A DNA stretch of 64,000 nt from Mycobacterium paraseoulense (GCF_010731655.1 NZ_AP022619.1:1426001-1490000), one strand, 5' to 3'. Counted from the first letter of the stretch, positions 16,559-25,092 are shown. Numbers and translations: made by a program. Notes: generated by a model from the letters alone, not told the origin.

Positions 16559-17560
16559 CTAAGCGGCGGAGTCGGTATCGCTTCCGGGAATCTCGGTGGC
16601 GTCGCCCTGTGCGGCGGCGCTGGAGGCTTCGTGTTCGGCCAGCCAGCGTTCGGCGTCGATCGCCGCCGAGCAGCCGCTGCCGGCGGCCGTGATGGCCTGA
16701 CGGTAGGTGCGGTCGACCAGGTCGCCGGCGGCGAACACCCCCTCGATCGAGGTGGCCGTGGTGCGGCCCTGCACCAGGACGTAGCCGTCGGGGTCGGTGT
16801 CCACGACATCACGCACCAGCGCCGAGCGCGGGTCGTGCCCGATCGCCACGAACACCCCCGTGACCGGCAGGGTCGATTCCTTGCCGGTGACGGTGTCGCG
16901 CACCCGCAACCCACGGACGGTGTCGCCACCCTCCACGGCCAGCACGGCCGCATTCGTCAGGATGGTGATCTTGTCGTCGGCCCGCGCCCGCTCGAGCATG
17001 ATCCGCGAGGCGCGGAACTCCTCGCGGCGGTGCACCAGCGTGACGCTGCGGGCAAACCGGGTCAGAAAGGTCGCTTCCTCCATCGCCGAATCTCCCCCAC
17101 CGATCACCGCGATGTCCTGGTCGCGGAAGAAAAATCCATCACACGTGGCACACGAGCTGACCCCGCGGCCCAGCAGCTCCTGCTCACCCGGCACCCCCAG
17201 ATAGCGGGCCGCCGCGCCCATGGCCAAGATCACCGCTCGCCCCCGCACCGTCTCGCCCTCGGCCGTCGTCACCGACTTCACCGGGCCCTGCAGACAGACC
17301 GACTCGACGTCTTCCATCCGCAAATCGGCCCCGAACCGCAGCGCCTGCTCGCGCATCTGATCCATCAACTCCGGGCCCGTGATGCCCTCGCGGAAACCGG
17401 GGAAGTTCTCCACCTCGGTCGTGGTCATCAACGCGCCACCAAACGACGTCCCCTCGAACACCACGGGCGCCAACTGCGCCCGCGCGGCATACAACGCCGC
17501 GGTGTACCCCGCGGGACCCGAACCAATGACGATGACATCGCGGACATCGGAGGCAGTCAT
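16559..17560 (-). CDS. trxB: Thioredoxin-disulfide reductase
   Basis: 333 residues from ATG 17560 (AAAGG six bases upstream). It has the FAD-binding [16 protein letters not shown], the redox-active CATC (Cys137/Cys140) in [13 protein letters not shown], the NADPH-binding [13 protein letters not shown] and the C-terminal FAD motif [15 protein letters not shown]. It is very similar to mycobacterial TrxB2, but that gene normally sits with trxC near the replication origin, and no thioredoxin gene is present here. It may therefore be a second copy. It is divergent from nirA-cysH-che1; CysH-type reductases use thioredoxin as reductant, which gives the location a functional rationale. Confidence 0.92.
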   Translation of the reverse strand: MTASDVRDVIVIGSGPAGYTAALYAARAQLAPVVFEGTSFGGALMTTTEVENFPGFREGITGPELMDQMREQALRFGADLRMEDVESVCLQGPVKSVTTAEGETVRGRAVILAMGAAARYLGVPGEQELLGRGVSSCATCDGFFFRDQDIAVIGGGDSAMEEATFLTRFARSVTLVHRREEFRASRIMLERARADDKITILTNAAVLAVEGGDTVRGLRVRDTVTGKESTLPVTGVFVAIGHDPRSALVRDVVDTDPDGYVLVQGRTTATSIEGVFAAGDLVDRTYRQAITAAGSGCSAAIDAERWLAEHEASSAAAQGDATEIPGSDTDSAA

Positions 17561-17791
17561 CAGGAACCTTTCAGTCAGTGTCCAACAGGGGCCCACCCTA
17601 CTGGTGATCGCTGACCGTCTCATGTGAAGGCGGGTGCGATCGGCCTTACGACGCACGGACTCTAGCGAAGCGACTCGCGAGATCGTCTGCGGCACAACAT
17701 ATCTCAGATCGTCTTGCCAGGCCATGTTTGCCAAACAACCCGGGATTACCAAACTTGGAAAAGCGGGAATCTCAATGGCGGGTAACGCATT

Positions 17792-17797
17792 TAAAGT
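17792..17797 (+). promoter_or_regulatory. Candidate -10 element of the nirA promoter
   Basis: TAAAGT fits the mycobacterial TANNNT -10 pattern and would place the transcript start at about 17804, the first base of the perfect inverted repeat. No convincing -35 hexamer is seen. The 17561-17791 stretch upstream is AT-richer than its surroundings and has no gene I can support. Confidence 0.3.
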
Positions 17798-17803
17798 GAA
17801 GCG

Positions 17804-17830
17804 GAGCACACAACCAACGGTTGTGTGCTC
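17804..17830 (+). promoter_or_regulatory. Perfect 12-bp inverted repeat upstream of nirA
   Basis: GAGCACACAACC, three bases (AAC), then GGTTGTGTGCTC: 12 perfectly paired positions. Its core is CACAA-N7-TTGTG (17809-17825), which recurs in the lysR-fprA intergenic region at 23292-23308. It could be a regulator operator, a 5' RNA hairpin, or both. There is no T-run, so it is not an ordinary terminator. Confidence 0.75.
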
Positions 17831-18057
17831 ACAACCTCTACACCTCTACTACTGTCGCCGGAGGAAATGCACCATGAAGTCATGGCCCGTGGGTCCGACG
17901 GCGTACCCACGGGAGCCATCGACTAGATCGACGTCACCGTCGACGTCCCGGCCCCGCAGCCCTGCCCGGCAGCGCACCGGCCGCCGACGTCGAGCCTCAG
18001 CCGCCACAGCCCCGGCCGGCGCAGCGGGCCAGCATTGTTCGCGAAGGAGAACATCAC
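17823..18057 (+). promoter_or_regulatory. nirA mRNA leader with short cysteine-containing reading frame and hairpin
   Basis: From GTG 17823, inside the inverted repeat, a frame reads [20 protein letters not shown]: three cysteine codons in the first 16. A strong GGAGG at 17860-17864 is followed nine bases on by an in-frame ATG at 17874. A stem-loop follows at 17882-17919: nine paired bases around a 10-nt loop, then a 2-nt bulge and four more pairs. The nirA site AAGGAG lies just before 18058. Cysteine-responsive short upstream ORFs are known in mycobacterial sulfur operons, so attenuation or translational coupling is plausible. The frame has no early stop and runs into nirA, so its true end is uncertain. 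Confidence 0.5.
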
Positions 18058-19725
18058 ATGACCACAGCACCTCCCGCCAAGACTCGCAACGAGGGCCAGT
18101 GGGCGCTGGGCAATCGCGAACCGCTCAACGACACCGAGCAGATCAAGCACGACGACGGCCCGCTGAATGTGCGCGACCGAATCATCAACAAATACGCCAA
18201 AGACGGCTTCGAGAGCATCGAAAAGTCCGATCTGCGTATGCGGTTCAAGTGGATGGGCCTGTACACCCAGCGCGAGCAGGGCTACGACGGCAGCTGGACC
18301 GGCGACGAGAACATCGACAAGCTCGAAGCGAAGTACTTCATGATGCGGGTGCGCTCCGACGGCAAGCCGATGACGGCGCAGACGCTGCGCGTCCTGGGCC
18401 AGGTGTCGTCGGAGTTCGCCCGCGACACCGCCGACATCGGTGACCGGGAGAACGTCCAGTTCCACTGGCTCAAGATCGAGGACGTGCCCGAGGTGTGGCG
18501 CCGGCTCGAATCCGTCGGTCTGTCGAGCATCGAGGCCTGCGGTGACTGCCCCCGCGGCATCCACGGCAGCCCGCTGGCCGGCGACTCGCTCGACGAGGTG
18601 CTCGACCCCTCCCCCGCGATCGACGAGATCATCCGGCGGTTCATGAACAACCCCGACTACGCCAACCTCCCGCGCAAGTACAAGACCGCGATCTCGGGCC
18701 TGCAGGACGTCTCCCACGAGACCCACGACGTCGCGTTCGTCGGCGTCAACCACCCCGAGCACGGACCCGGCATGGACCTGTGGGTGGGCGGCGGCCTGTC
18801 GACCAACCCGATGATGGCCCAGCGGGTCGGCGTGTGGGTCCCGCTGGACGAGGTGCCCGACGTGTGGGAAGCGGTCACCAAGGTGTTCCGCGACTACGGC
18901 TACCGGCGGCTGCGGGCCAAGGCGCGGATCAAGTTCCTGGTCAAGGACTGGGGGGTGGAGAAGTTCCGCGAGGTCATGGAGACCGAGTACCTCGGCCGCA
19001 AGATGATCGACGGCCCAGCACCCGAGCCGGCCAAGCACCCCATCGACCACGTGGGCGTGCAGAAGATCAAGAACGGCCGCAACGCCGTCGGCGTCGCCGC
19101 GATCGCCGGGCGCGTCTCGGGCACCACCCTGCAGGCGGTGGCCGACCTGATGGAGAAGGTCGGCTCCGACCGGGCCCGGTTCAGCCCCTTCCAGAAGCTG
19201 ATCATCCTCGACGTGCCCGACGACCAGGTCGACTTCCTGGTCGCCGAGTTGGACAAGCTGGGCCTGCCGTCGAACCCGTCGAACTGGCGCAAGAGCACGA
19301 TGGGCTGCACCGGCATCGAGTTCTGCAAGCTGTCGTTCGCCGAAACCCGGGTTCGCGCACAGACTTTGGTGCCCGAGCTGGAGGAGCGACTGGCCGACGT
19401 CAACGACAAGCTCGACGTGCCGATCAGCGTGCACCTCAACGGCTGCCCGAACTCCTGCGCCCGAATCCAGGTCGCCGACATCGGGTTCAAGGGCCAGTGG
19501 ATCGACAACGGCGACGGCACGTCGGTGGAGGGCTTCCAGGTTCACCTCGGCGGCGGCCTGGGCGAGGAGAGCGGCTTCGGACGAAAGCTGCGTCAGCACA
19601 AGGTCACCAGCGCCGAGCTCGGCGACTACATCGACCGGGTGACGCGCAAGTTCCTGGAACAACGGGAAAGCGGCGAGCGTTTCGCCAACTGGGCGCTGCG
19701 CGCCGAGGAGGCCGACTTGCGCTAG
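18058..19725 (+). CDS. nirA: Ferredoxin-dependent sulfite reductase (NirA/SirA)
   Basis: 555 residues, cytoplasmic, reducing sulfite to sulfide with six electrons from ferredoxin. The coupled sirohaem/[4Fe-4S] site is formed by Cys417 and Cys423 (MGCTGIEFCK) and Cys463 and Cys467 (NGCPNSC). Tyr69 (GLYTQREQG) and Cys161 (EACGDCPRG) are both present at the positions that form the covalent Cys-Tyr bond described for M. tuberculosis NirA, which marks it as a sulfite reductase rather than a nitrite reductase. First gene of nirA-cysH-che1; AAGGAG ribosome-binding site. The fprA/ferredoxin pair 3.6 kb downstream is a likely electron source. Confidence 0.97.
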   Translation: MTTAPPAKTRNEGQWALGNREPLNDTEQIKHDDGPLNVRDRIINKYAKDGFESIEKSDLRMRFKWMGLYTQREQGYDGSWTGDENIDKLEAKYFMMRVRSDGKPMTAQTLRVLGQVSSEFARDTADIGDRENVQFHWLKIEDVPEVWRRLESVGLSSIEACGDCPRGIHGSPLAGDSLDEVLDPSPAIDEIIRRFMNNPDYANLPRKYKTAISGLQDVSHETHDVAFVGVNHPEHGPGMDLWVGGGLSTNPMMAQRVGVWVPLDEVPDVWEAVTKVFRDYGYRRLRAKARIKFLVKDWGVEKFREVMETEYLGRKMIDGPAPEPAKHPIDHVGVQKIKNGRNAVGVAAIAGRVSGTTLQAVADLMEKVGSDRARFSPFQKLIILDVPDDQVDFLVAELDKLGLPSNPSNWRKSTMGCTGIEFCKLSFAETRVRAQTLVPELEERLADVNDKLDVPISVHLNGCPNSCARIQVADIGFKGQWIDNGDGTSVEGFQVHLGGGLGEESGFGRKLRQHKVTSAELGDYIDRVTRKFLEQRESGERFANWALRAEEADLR

Positions 19726-19781
19726 CCCGTACCAACACCGCCACACCGAGCGCTGACGTTACGAACCGAGGACGAAACCAG

Positions 19782-20525
19782 ATGAGCGAAGTGGTGACCA
19801 ACTTCACCGAGGAAGAGCTGCGTGAGTTGGCCGAGCGCGGCGCGGCCGAGCTGGAGGGCGCGGACGCCAAGGACATCCTGCGCTGGGCCGACAGGCACTT
19901 CGGCGGCCCCGACGGCCCGCGCGACTGGGCCACCTGCAAGTGGGTGGTGGCGTGCAACATGCAGGAGGCGCTGACGGTGTCCCTGGCGGCGGATGTGCGG
20001 CCCGGCGTGCCGGTCATCTTCCTGGACACCGGCTACCACTTCGCCGAAACTCTGGGCACCCGCGACGCAGTCGAATCGGTCTACGACATCCACCTGCTGA
20101 ACGTCACCCCGGAACACACGGTGCACGAGCAGGACGAGCTGATGGGTAAGGACCTGTTCGCCCGCGAACCCAACGAGTGCTGCCGGCTGCGCAAGGTCGT
20201 GCCGTTGGGCAGGGCGCTGAACGGTTACGCGGCCTGGGTCACCGGCCTGCGCCGGGTCGAGTCGCCCACCCGCGCCAATGCGCCGGTGGTCGGCTACGAC
20301 GAGGCGTTCGGGCTGGTCAAGGTGAATCCGATCGTGGCGTGGACCGACGACGACGTGCAGGAATACATCGAGAAGAACGGCGTGCTGGTCAACCCGCTCG
20401 TCGACGAGGGCTATCCGTCGATCGGCTGCGCCCCCTGCACCCGGAAGCCGGCCCCCGGCGAGGACCCGCGCAGCGGCCGCTGGGCGGGCCGAAACAAGAC
20501 CGAATGCGGGTTGCACGCCTCATGA
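19782..20525 (+). CDS. cysH: Adenylyl-sulfate (APS) reductase
   Basis: 247 residues. It reduces APS to sulfite using thioredoxin. Four cysteines for the [4Fe-4S] cluster are present as Cys133-Cys134 (ECCRLRK) and Cys216/Cys219 (GCAPCT), distinguishing APS from PAPS reductases. The catalytic cysteine is Cys242 in the terminal KTECGLH. The nucleotide-binding region includes FLDTGYHFAETL. It lies 56 bp after nirA, and its stop overlaps the che1 start (ATGA), so product sulfite passes to the co-expressed NirA. Confidence 0.97.
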   Translation: MSEVVTNFTEEELRELAERGAAELEGADAKDILRWADRHFGGPDGPRDWATCKWVVACNMQEALTVSLAADVRPGVPVIFLDTGYHFAETLGTRDAVESVYDIHLLNVTPEHTVHEQDELMGKDLFAREPNECCRLRKVVPLGRALNGYAAWVTGLRRVESPTRANAPVVGYDEAFGLVKVNPIVAWTDDDVQEYIEKNGVLVNPLVDEGYPSIGCAPCTRKPAPGEDPRSGRWAGRNKTECGLHAS

Positions 20526-21238
20526 GCACACTCGTCCTCACCGCGCACGGCAGCCGCGATCCGCGCTCCGGCGCCAACGCCCGGGCGGTGGCCGAACGGC
20601 TGCGCGGCATGCGGCCCGGCCTCGACGTGCGGCTGGCCTTCCTGGAGCTCAGCGCGCCCAGCTTCGTCGACGTCCTCTCGGGGCTGCCGAACAAACGCGA
20701 CGCGGTGGTCACCCCGCTGCTGCTGGCCAGCGCCTACCACGCGCGCCGCGACCTTCCCGAGCAGATCGCGCGCGCCGGCGCCTACGGCGTCCGGCAGGCC
20801 GACGTCCTGGGCGAAGACGATCGGCTGCTGGCGGTCCTGCGCGAACGGCTCGCCGAAGTGGGGGTGTCCCCGCTCGACGACGAAGTCGGGGTGATGGTGG
20901 TCGCGATCGGGTCATCCAACACATCCGCCAACGCGCGCACCGCCCAGGTCGCCGCGCGGTTGTCCGCCGGGACCCGTTGGGCCGCAACCGCGATGGCCTT
21001 CGCCACCCGGCCCGAGGCGTCGGTCGCCGAGGCGGCCGACCGGTTGCGCCGCCGCGGCGCAAGCCGGCTGGTCATCGCGCCGTGGTTCCTGGCCCCGGGG
21101 CTCATCACCGACGGCGTGTCAACCTATGCGCGGGACAACAGGATTCCGATGGCGGCGCCGCTGGGCGCACACCGACTGGTGGCCGAGACGGTGCTGGACC
21201 GCTTCGACGAGGCGCGCGCCGACCACGCCGCGGCCTAG
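20522..21238 (+). CDS. che1: Sirohydrochlorin ferrochelatase-like (CbiX/SirB family)
   Basis: 238 residues with two CbiX-type repeats. The N-terminal half has LVLTAHGSRDPRSG (metal/substrate His) and TPLLLASAYHARRDLP with a second His; the C-terminal half (MVVAIGSSNTSANA, LVIAPWFLAPGLITDGV) is a degenerate copy without the histidines. It inserts iron into sirohydrochlorin to give sirohaem, the cofactor of NirA. Its position as third gene in the operon supports that role. The TAG stop lies within the 6-bp target duplication of the adjoining insertion sequence. Confidence 0.9.
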   Translation: MSTLVLTAHGSRDPRSGANARAVAERLRGMRPGLDVRLAFLELSAPSFVDVLSGLPNKRDAVVTPLLLASAYHARRDLPEQIARAGAYGVRQADVLGEDDRLLAVLRERLAEVGVSPLDDEVGVMVVAIGSSNTSANARTAQVAARLSAGTRWAATAMAFATRPEASVAEAADRLRRRGASRLVIAPWFLAPGLITDGVSTYARDNRIPMAAPLGAHRLVAETVLDRFDEARADHAAA

Positions 21239-21239
21239 G

Positions 21240-22316
21240 TGTACTCGGCCACGAGGTTGGTCACAGTCGGCTGATGGGTGGTAGTCCGTCGAGTGCGCTG
21301 TGGCGTCGTTGAGTGTTGTAGAACTCGAGCCATGGGGCAAGGGCGTTTGCCCGCTCGGCGTTGGAGGTAAAAACTCTGCGGTAGCACCACTCGGTTTGCA
21401 GGGTGCGGTTGAATCTCTCTACCTTGCCGTTCTGCCAGGGGCAGTGCGGTTTGATGAACAGATGCCTGGTGCTGAGCTGGGCAATAACGGCTGCCACAGC
21501 AGCTGACCGACGATAGCTGAGATGGTTGTCGGTGATGATGCGTTCGATGCGTGAAATGCCTTGCGCCACAAAATAGTCAGCGGCCCGCTCGATGAAGCCC
21601 GCACACGTTGGACCTTTCTCGTCGGGCAGGATCTCGGAATAGGCGAGTCGGCTGTGGTCATCGACCATCGAGTGCACGTAGTCATAGCCGTTGCCGCGGC
21701 CGCGGACCTCTTCGCTGCGCCCATGAGCTCGCCACCCACCACCGTCGGGGATGCGGCTGAGTTTCTTGACATCGACGTGGACCAATTCGCCGGGACGGTC
21801 TCGCTCGTAGCGCACCGCGGTAGCCTTCGCGGCCTTGATCACCGCTCCCGTCATCGGATCACAGTCACGCAGGTAGGGCTGGCCGTGGCGGCGCAAGATG
21901 CGTCCGACCGTGCGGGCCGGCACTCCCAATTCTGGACCCAGCCAATCCGGGCCACGCCGATGCTCACGGCGTGCCGCCAGGACCTGCTGCTCAACAGCCG
22001 CCGGTGTGCGCCGGGGTGAGCAGTGCGGACGCGAGGACCGATCAAACAGCCCGACTGATCCCTCAGCGGCATAACGGCTGATCCAGGTGTGGACACACTT
22101 GCGGGAGATTCCCATCGCCTCAGCGATCTGGGCTTGCTTCCATCCGCTTTGGTGACGTTCGACGATGAGCAGTCGACCATGAAACGTCGTGCGGGCATTA
22201 CGGTGGGACACGAGAACCTCCGGAGCAGGTATGGGCCTTCGACAAGCCACACCCCACCCGGGGGTTCTCCTCACATCAAGCCGACACGCCTGCTACCAAC
22301 CTCGTGGCCGAGTACA
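21240..22316 (-). mobile_element. IS481-family insertion sequence, copy A
   Basis: 1077 bp. Ends are TGTACTCGGCCACGAGGTTG and onward at 21240 and its exact complement ending at 22316: 22-bp perfect terminal inverted repeats with TGT...ACA tips. A 6-bp direct duplication CCTAGG flanks it (21234-21239 and 22317-22322). IS481 itself is known to favour NCTAGN targets with 6-bp duplications, so this fits the family. Removing the element restores one CCTAGG in which the che1 stop (plus) and the lysR stop (minus) overlap, so neither gene lost a residue. Same length and protein as copy B. Confidence 0.95.
21261..22211 (-). CDS. IS481-family transposase (copy A)
   Basis: 316 residues from GTG 22211, with CCGGAGG five bases upstream. 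It has an N-terminal helix-turn-helix (GWKQAQIAEAMGISRKCVHT) and a DDE integrase core: VHVDVKK, MVDDHSRLAY and WQNGKVERFNRTLQTEW, all three acidic residues present. C-terminal AWLEFYN-type WYNxxRRH motif seen as FYNTQRRHSALDGLPP. The protein is identical to the copy at 34264-35214, so both elements are probably recent and functional. Confidence 0.95.
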   Translation of the reverse strand: MSHRNARTTFHGRLLIVERHQSGWKQAQIAEAMGISRKCVHTWISRYAAEGSVGLFDRSSRPHCSPRRTPAAVEQQVLAARREHRRGPDWLGPELGVPARTVGRILRRHGQPYLRDCDPMTGAVIKAAKATAVRYERDRPGELVHVDVKKLSRIPDGGGWRAHGRSEEVRGRGNGYDYVHSMVDDHSRLAYSEILPDEKGPTCAGFIERAADYFVAQGISRIERIITDNHLSYRRSAAVAAVIAQLSTRHLFIKPHCPWQNGKVERFNRTLQTEWCYRRVFTSNAERANALAPWLEFYNTQRRHSALDGLPPISRL

Positions 22317-22317
22317 C

Positions 22318-23262
22318 CTAGGGCTTCAATGCGCGACTGCTGATGTGGCTCAGCATGTCCCGGATCGCTCCCGCGGGCGGTGTGCGCCCGCCGACCCAGA
22401 TGGCGCGAAACTTACGCCGTAGGTCCAAGTCTCGGATGGTGACCGCGTGCAGCCGCCCGACGGCCAGGTCGTCGGCCACCGCCAGCCGGCTCATCCCCGC
22501 CGGCCCCGCCCCGGCGAGCACGGCGGCGCGCATCGCCGCCGCCGACGTCAGCTCCAGCACGGGCGGCGCCTGCTGCATGTCCTCGCCCAGCACCTGACGC
22601 AGCGCCACCGTCAGCGAATCGCGGATGCCCGAATGGGGTTCGCGCGCCACCAAGGGTGTTTCGGCGAGTTCGCGGGCGGTCACCACCCGCGAGCGTCGAG
22701 CCCACTTGTGCCCCGGCGGGACCACGATCACCAACTCGTCCTGCCCCACCACGCAGCTGCCCAATCCCTTGGGCTGGCCGGGGTTTTCGACGAAGCCCAG
22801 ATCGACGGTGCCGTCGCGCACCGCGGCGATGGCCTGCTCGCTGTTGGTGGCGGTCAGGATCACCTGCGGTGCGGCTCCCCCGCGCCGCGTCGCCTCGGTC
22901 TGCAGGGACAGCAGCCAATGCGGCATCAGCTGCTCGGAAATCGTCTGGCTGGCAGCCACCCTGATGCGTTCGCGGCCCTCCTTGCGCAGTCCGCCCAGCC
23001 CCGCGTCGATCTCGTTGGCGACCTCAAGCAAGCGCGCGGCCCACTCCGCCACGATCAAACCCGCGGGCGTCAATTCCGAACCGCGCGTTGTCCGCACGGC
23101 CAGCGTGACGCCGACCAGGGCCTCCATCGATGCGAGCCGCCGTGACACGGCCTGCTGGGTGATCCCGAGCTCGCGGGCGGCGCGTCCGAGGCTGCCCGTC
23201 TCGGCGATCGCCAAAAAGACCTCGAACGAGGCCAGTTCGGGCATGCGGGGGCTGAGCGGCAT
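22318..23262 (-). CDS. LysR-family transcriptional regulator (probable sulfur/redox regulator)
   Basis: 314 residues. The N-terminal winged HTH is standard (FEVFLAIAETGSLGRAAREL, GITQQAVSRRLASMEALVG, LTPAG); the effector domain spans 95-300. It is divergent from fprA, the classic LysR arrangement. In that intergenic region lies CACAA-N7-TTGTG, the same core found upstream of nirA on the other side of this gene. This makes it the best local candidate to control nirA-cysH-che1 and fprA-ferredoxin (inference). It resembles M. tuberculosis Rv2282c by recall. Its stop is inside the CCTAGG duplication of IS copy A. Confidence 0.92.
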   Translation of the reverse strand: MPLSPRMPELASFEVFLAIAETGSLGRAARELGITQQAVSRRLASMEALVGVTLAVRTTRGSELTPAGLIVAEWAARLLEVANEIDAGLGGLRKEGRERIRVAASQTISEQLMPHWLLSLQTEATRRGGAAPQVILTATNSEQAIAAVRDGTVDLGFVENPGQPKGLGSCVVGQDELVIVVPPGHKWARRSRVVTARELAETPLVAREPHSGIRDSLTVALRQVLGEDMQQAPPVLELTSAAAMRAAVLAGAGPAGMSRLAVADDLAVGRLHAVTIRDLDLRRKFRAIWVGGRTPPAGAIRDMLSHISSRALKP

Positions 23263-23291
23263 GGGTGGTCAATCACAATCGGTAGGCGTGA

Positions 23292-23333
23292 CACAACCAT
23301 AGCTTGTGACTCCACAACACCGGAACCTCTACT
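23292..23333 (+). promoter_or_regulatory. Shared 42-bp regulatory block in the lysR-fprA intergenic region
   Basis: Aligned without gaps to 17809-17850 upstream of nirA, 30 of 42 bases are identical: CACAACCA, a variable centre, TTGTG, four variable bases, then CACAAC and, after six more, ACCTCTACT. In both places a GTG falls at the same position inside TTGTG. It lies 32-74 bp before fprA and 30 bp before lysR. A common operator is the simplest reading; a common leader-peptide start is an alternative. Confidence 0.65.
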
Positions 23334-23365
23334 CGCGCGGCGGCCGGCCGAGCACCATAGGAAAC

Positions 23366-24727
23366 ATGACCCGCACAGCCCCATACCACGTCGCGATCGT
23401 GGGTTCCGGCCCTTCCGGGTTCTTCGCGGCCGCGTCACTGCTCAAGGCCGCCGACGCCTCCGGGTTCGGCATCGCCGTCGACATGCTCGAAATGCTGCCC
23501 ACCCCTTGGGGGCTGGTGCGGTCGGGCGTGGCACCCGATCACCCGAAGATCAAGTCGGTCAGCCAGCAGTTCGAGAAGACCGCCGAAGACCCGCGCTTTC
23601 GCTTCTTCGGCAACATCAAGGTGGGTGAGCACGTCTCGGCCGGCGAACTCGCCGAGCGCTACGACGCGGTGATCTACGCCGTCGGCGCCCAGTCCGACCG
23701 CGCCCTCAACATCCCCGGCGAACACCTGCCCGGCAGCGTGGCCGCGGTCGACTTCGTCGGCTGGTACAACGCGCACCCGCACTTCGAGCAGATGACGCCC
23801 GACCTGTCGGGTGCGCGCGCCGTCGTCGTGGGCAACGGCAACGTGGCCGTCGACGTCGCCCGCATGCTGGTCACCGACCCCGACGTGCTGGCGCGCACCG
23901 ACATCGCCGATCACGCGCTGGAGTCGTTGCGGCCCTGCGGCGTTGAGGAAGTGGTGCTGATCGGTCGACGCGGCCCCCTGCAAAGCGCCTTCACCACACT
24001 GGAATTGCGAGAGCTCGGCGAGCTCGACGGCGTCGACGTGGTGGTGGAACCCGCCGATCTGGAGGGCATCACGGACGACGACGCCGCCGCTGCCGGCAAG
24101 GTCACCAAGAACAACATCAAGGTGCTGCGCGAGTACGCCGGGCGCGCGCCCCGGCCCGGGCACCGCCGAATCGTGTTGCGGTTCCTCACCTCCCCTATCG
24201 AGCTCAAAGGCGCCGAGAGGGTGGAGAGCATCGTGCTCGGGCGCAACGAGCTGGTCACCGACGCCGGCGGGCGGATGATCGCCAAAGACACCGGGGAGCG
24301 CGAGGAACTGCCCGCGCAGCTGGTGGTGCGGGCGGTCGGCTACCGGGGCGTGGCCATACCGGGGCTGGCGTTCGACGAGAAGACCGGCACGATCCCGCAC
24401 ACCAGCGGCAGGATCGACGGCAGCCGCAACGAATACGTGGCCGGCTGGATCAAACGCGGCCCGTCCGGCGTCATCGGCACCAACAAGAAGTGCTCCCAGG
24501 ACACCGTCGACACGGTGCTGGGTGACCTGGCCGGCGGGTCGGCAGACCGCCCGGACGCCTATGGCGACGAGCTAGCCGAATGGCTCACTTCGCGCCAGCC
24601 GCAGCTGGTCACCGCCGCGCACTGGCGGGCCATCGACCGCTTCGAGCGAGAGGCCGGCGAGCCGCACGGGCGCCCCCGCGCCAAACTTGCCAGCCTCGCC
24701 GAGCTGCTGCGAATCGGGCACGGCTAA
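23366..24727 (+). CDS. fprA: NADPH-ferredoxin reductase, adrenodoxin-reductase type (FprA)
   Basis: 453 residues from ATG 23366 (AGGAAAC upstream); an in-frame GTG at 23306 would add 20. It has the FAD site VAIVGSGPSGFFAAASLL (9-26), the conserved LPTPWGLVRSGVAPDHPKIK, NADPH-binding VVVGNGNVAVDVARML and the C-terminal GWIKRGPSGVIGTNKKC. Close to M. tuberculosis FprA in length and sequence. It transfers electrons from NADPH to ferredoxin, here almost certainly to the 7Fe ferredoxin encoded 32 bp downstream. Likely clients are NirA and possibly P450s. Divergent from the LysR gene with a shared regulatory block. Confidence 0.95.
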   Translation: MTRTAPYHVAIVGSGPSGFFAAASLLKAADASGFGIAVDMLEMLPTPWGLVRSGVAPDHPKIKSVSQQFEKTAEDPRFRFFGNIKVGEHVSAGELAERYDAVIYAVGAQSDRALNIPGEHLPGSVAAVDFVGWYNAHPHFEQMTPDLSGARAVVVGNGNVAVDVARMLVTDPDVLARTDIADHALESLRPCGVEEVVLIGRRGPLQSAFTTLELRELGELDGVDVVVEPADLEGITDDDAAAAGKVTKNNIKVLREYAGRAPRPGHRRIVLRFLTSPIELKGAERVESIVLGRNELVTDAGGRMIAKDTGEREELPAQLVVRAVGYRGVAIPGLAFDEKTGTIPHTSGRIDGSRNEYVAGWIKRGPSGVIGTNKKCSQDTVDTVLGDLAGGSADRPDAYGDELAEWLTSRQPQLVTAAHWRAIDRFEREAGEPHGRPRAKLASLAELLRIGHG

Positions 24728-24759
24728 TCTCCGATAGCTGATAGGGAAGGACAACATCC

Positions 24760-25086
24760 ATGGCATACGTGATCGGCGAACCCTGCGTCGACATCAAGGA
24801 CAAGGCGTGCATCGAGGAATGCCCCGTCGACTGCATCTACGAGGGCGCGCGGATGCTCTACATCCACCCCGACGAGTGCGTCGACTGCGGCGCCTGCGAG
24901 CCGGTCTGCCCCGTCGAGTCCATCTACTACGAGGACGACCTGCCGGCCGAATACAGCCAGTACACGCAGATCAACGCCGACTTCTTCACCGAACTGGGCT
25001 CGCCCGGCGGCGCGGCGAAGGTCGGGCTGACCGAGAACGACCCGGCCGCGGTCAAGAACCTGGAGAGCCGGGCCGGGGCCACGTAG
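24760..25086 (+). CDS. Seven-iron ferredoxin (FdxA/FdxC type)
   Basis: 108 residues. Cluster ligands are in CVDIKDKACIEECPVDC (the irregular [3Fe-4S] side) and CVDCGACEPVCP ([4Fe-4S]); the C-terminal extension of about 45 residues is typical of mycobacterial FdxC. AAGGA lies 10 bases before the ATG. It lies 32 bp behind fprA and forms a complete NADPH-to-ferredoxin chain with it. It converges with the secreted-protein gene 6 bp away. Confidence 0.95.
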   Translation: MAYVIGEPCVDIKDKACIEECPVDCIYEGARMLYIHPDECVDCGACEPVCPVESIYYEDDLPAEYSQYTQINADFFTELGSPGGAAKVGLTENDPAAVKNLESRAGAT

Positions 25087-25092
25087 GACCCG

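Noticed and set aside
17634..18443. Large plus-strand frame overlapping the start of nirA as a protein-coding gene
   Set aside because: After the first ~25 codons it is Arg/Ser/Pro low-complexity and overlaps nirA out of frame; only its start is kept as a candidate leader.
17923..19746. Long minus-strand frame opposite nirA
   Set aside because: Mirror of nirA codon bias; nirA has all sirohaem and Fe-S ligands.
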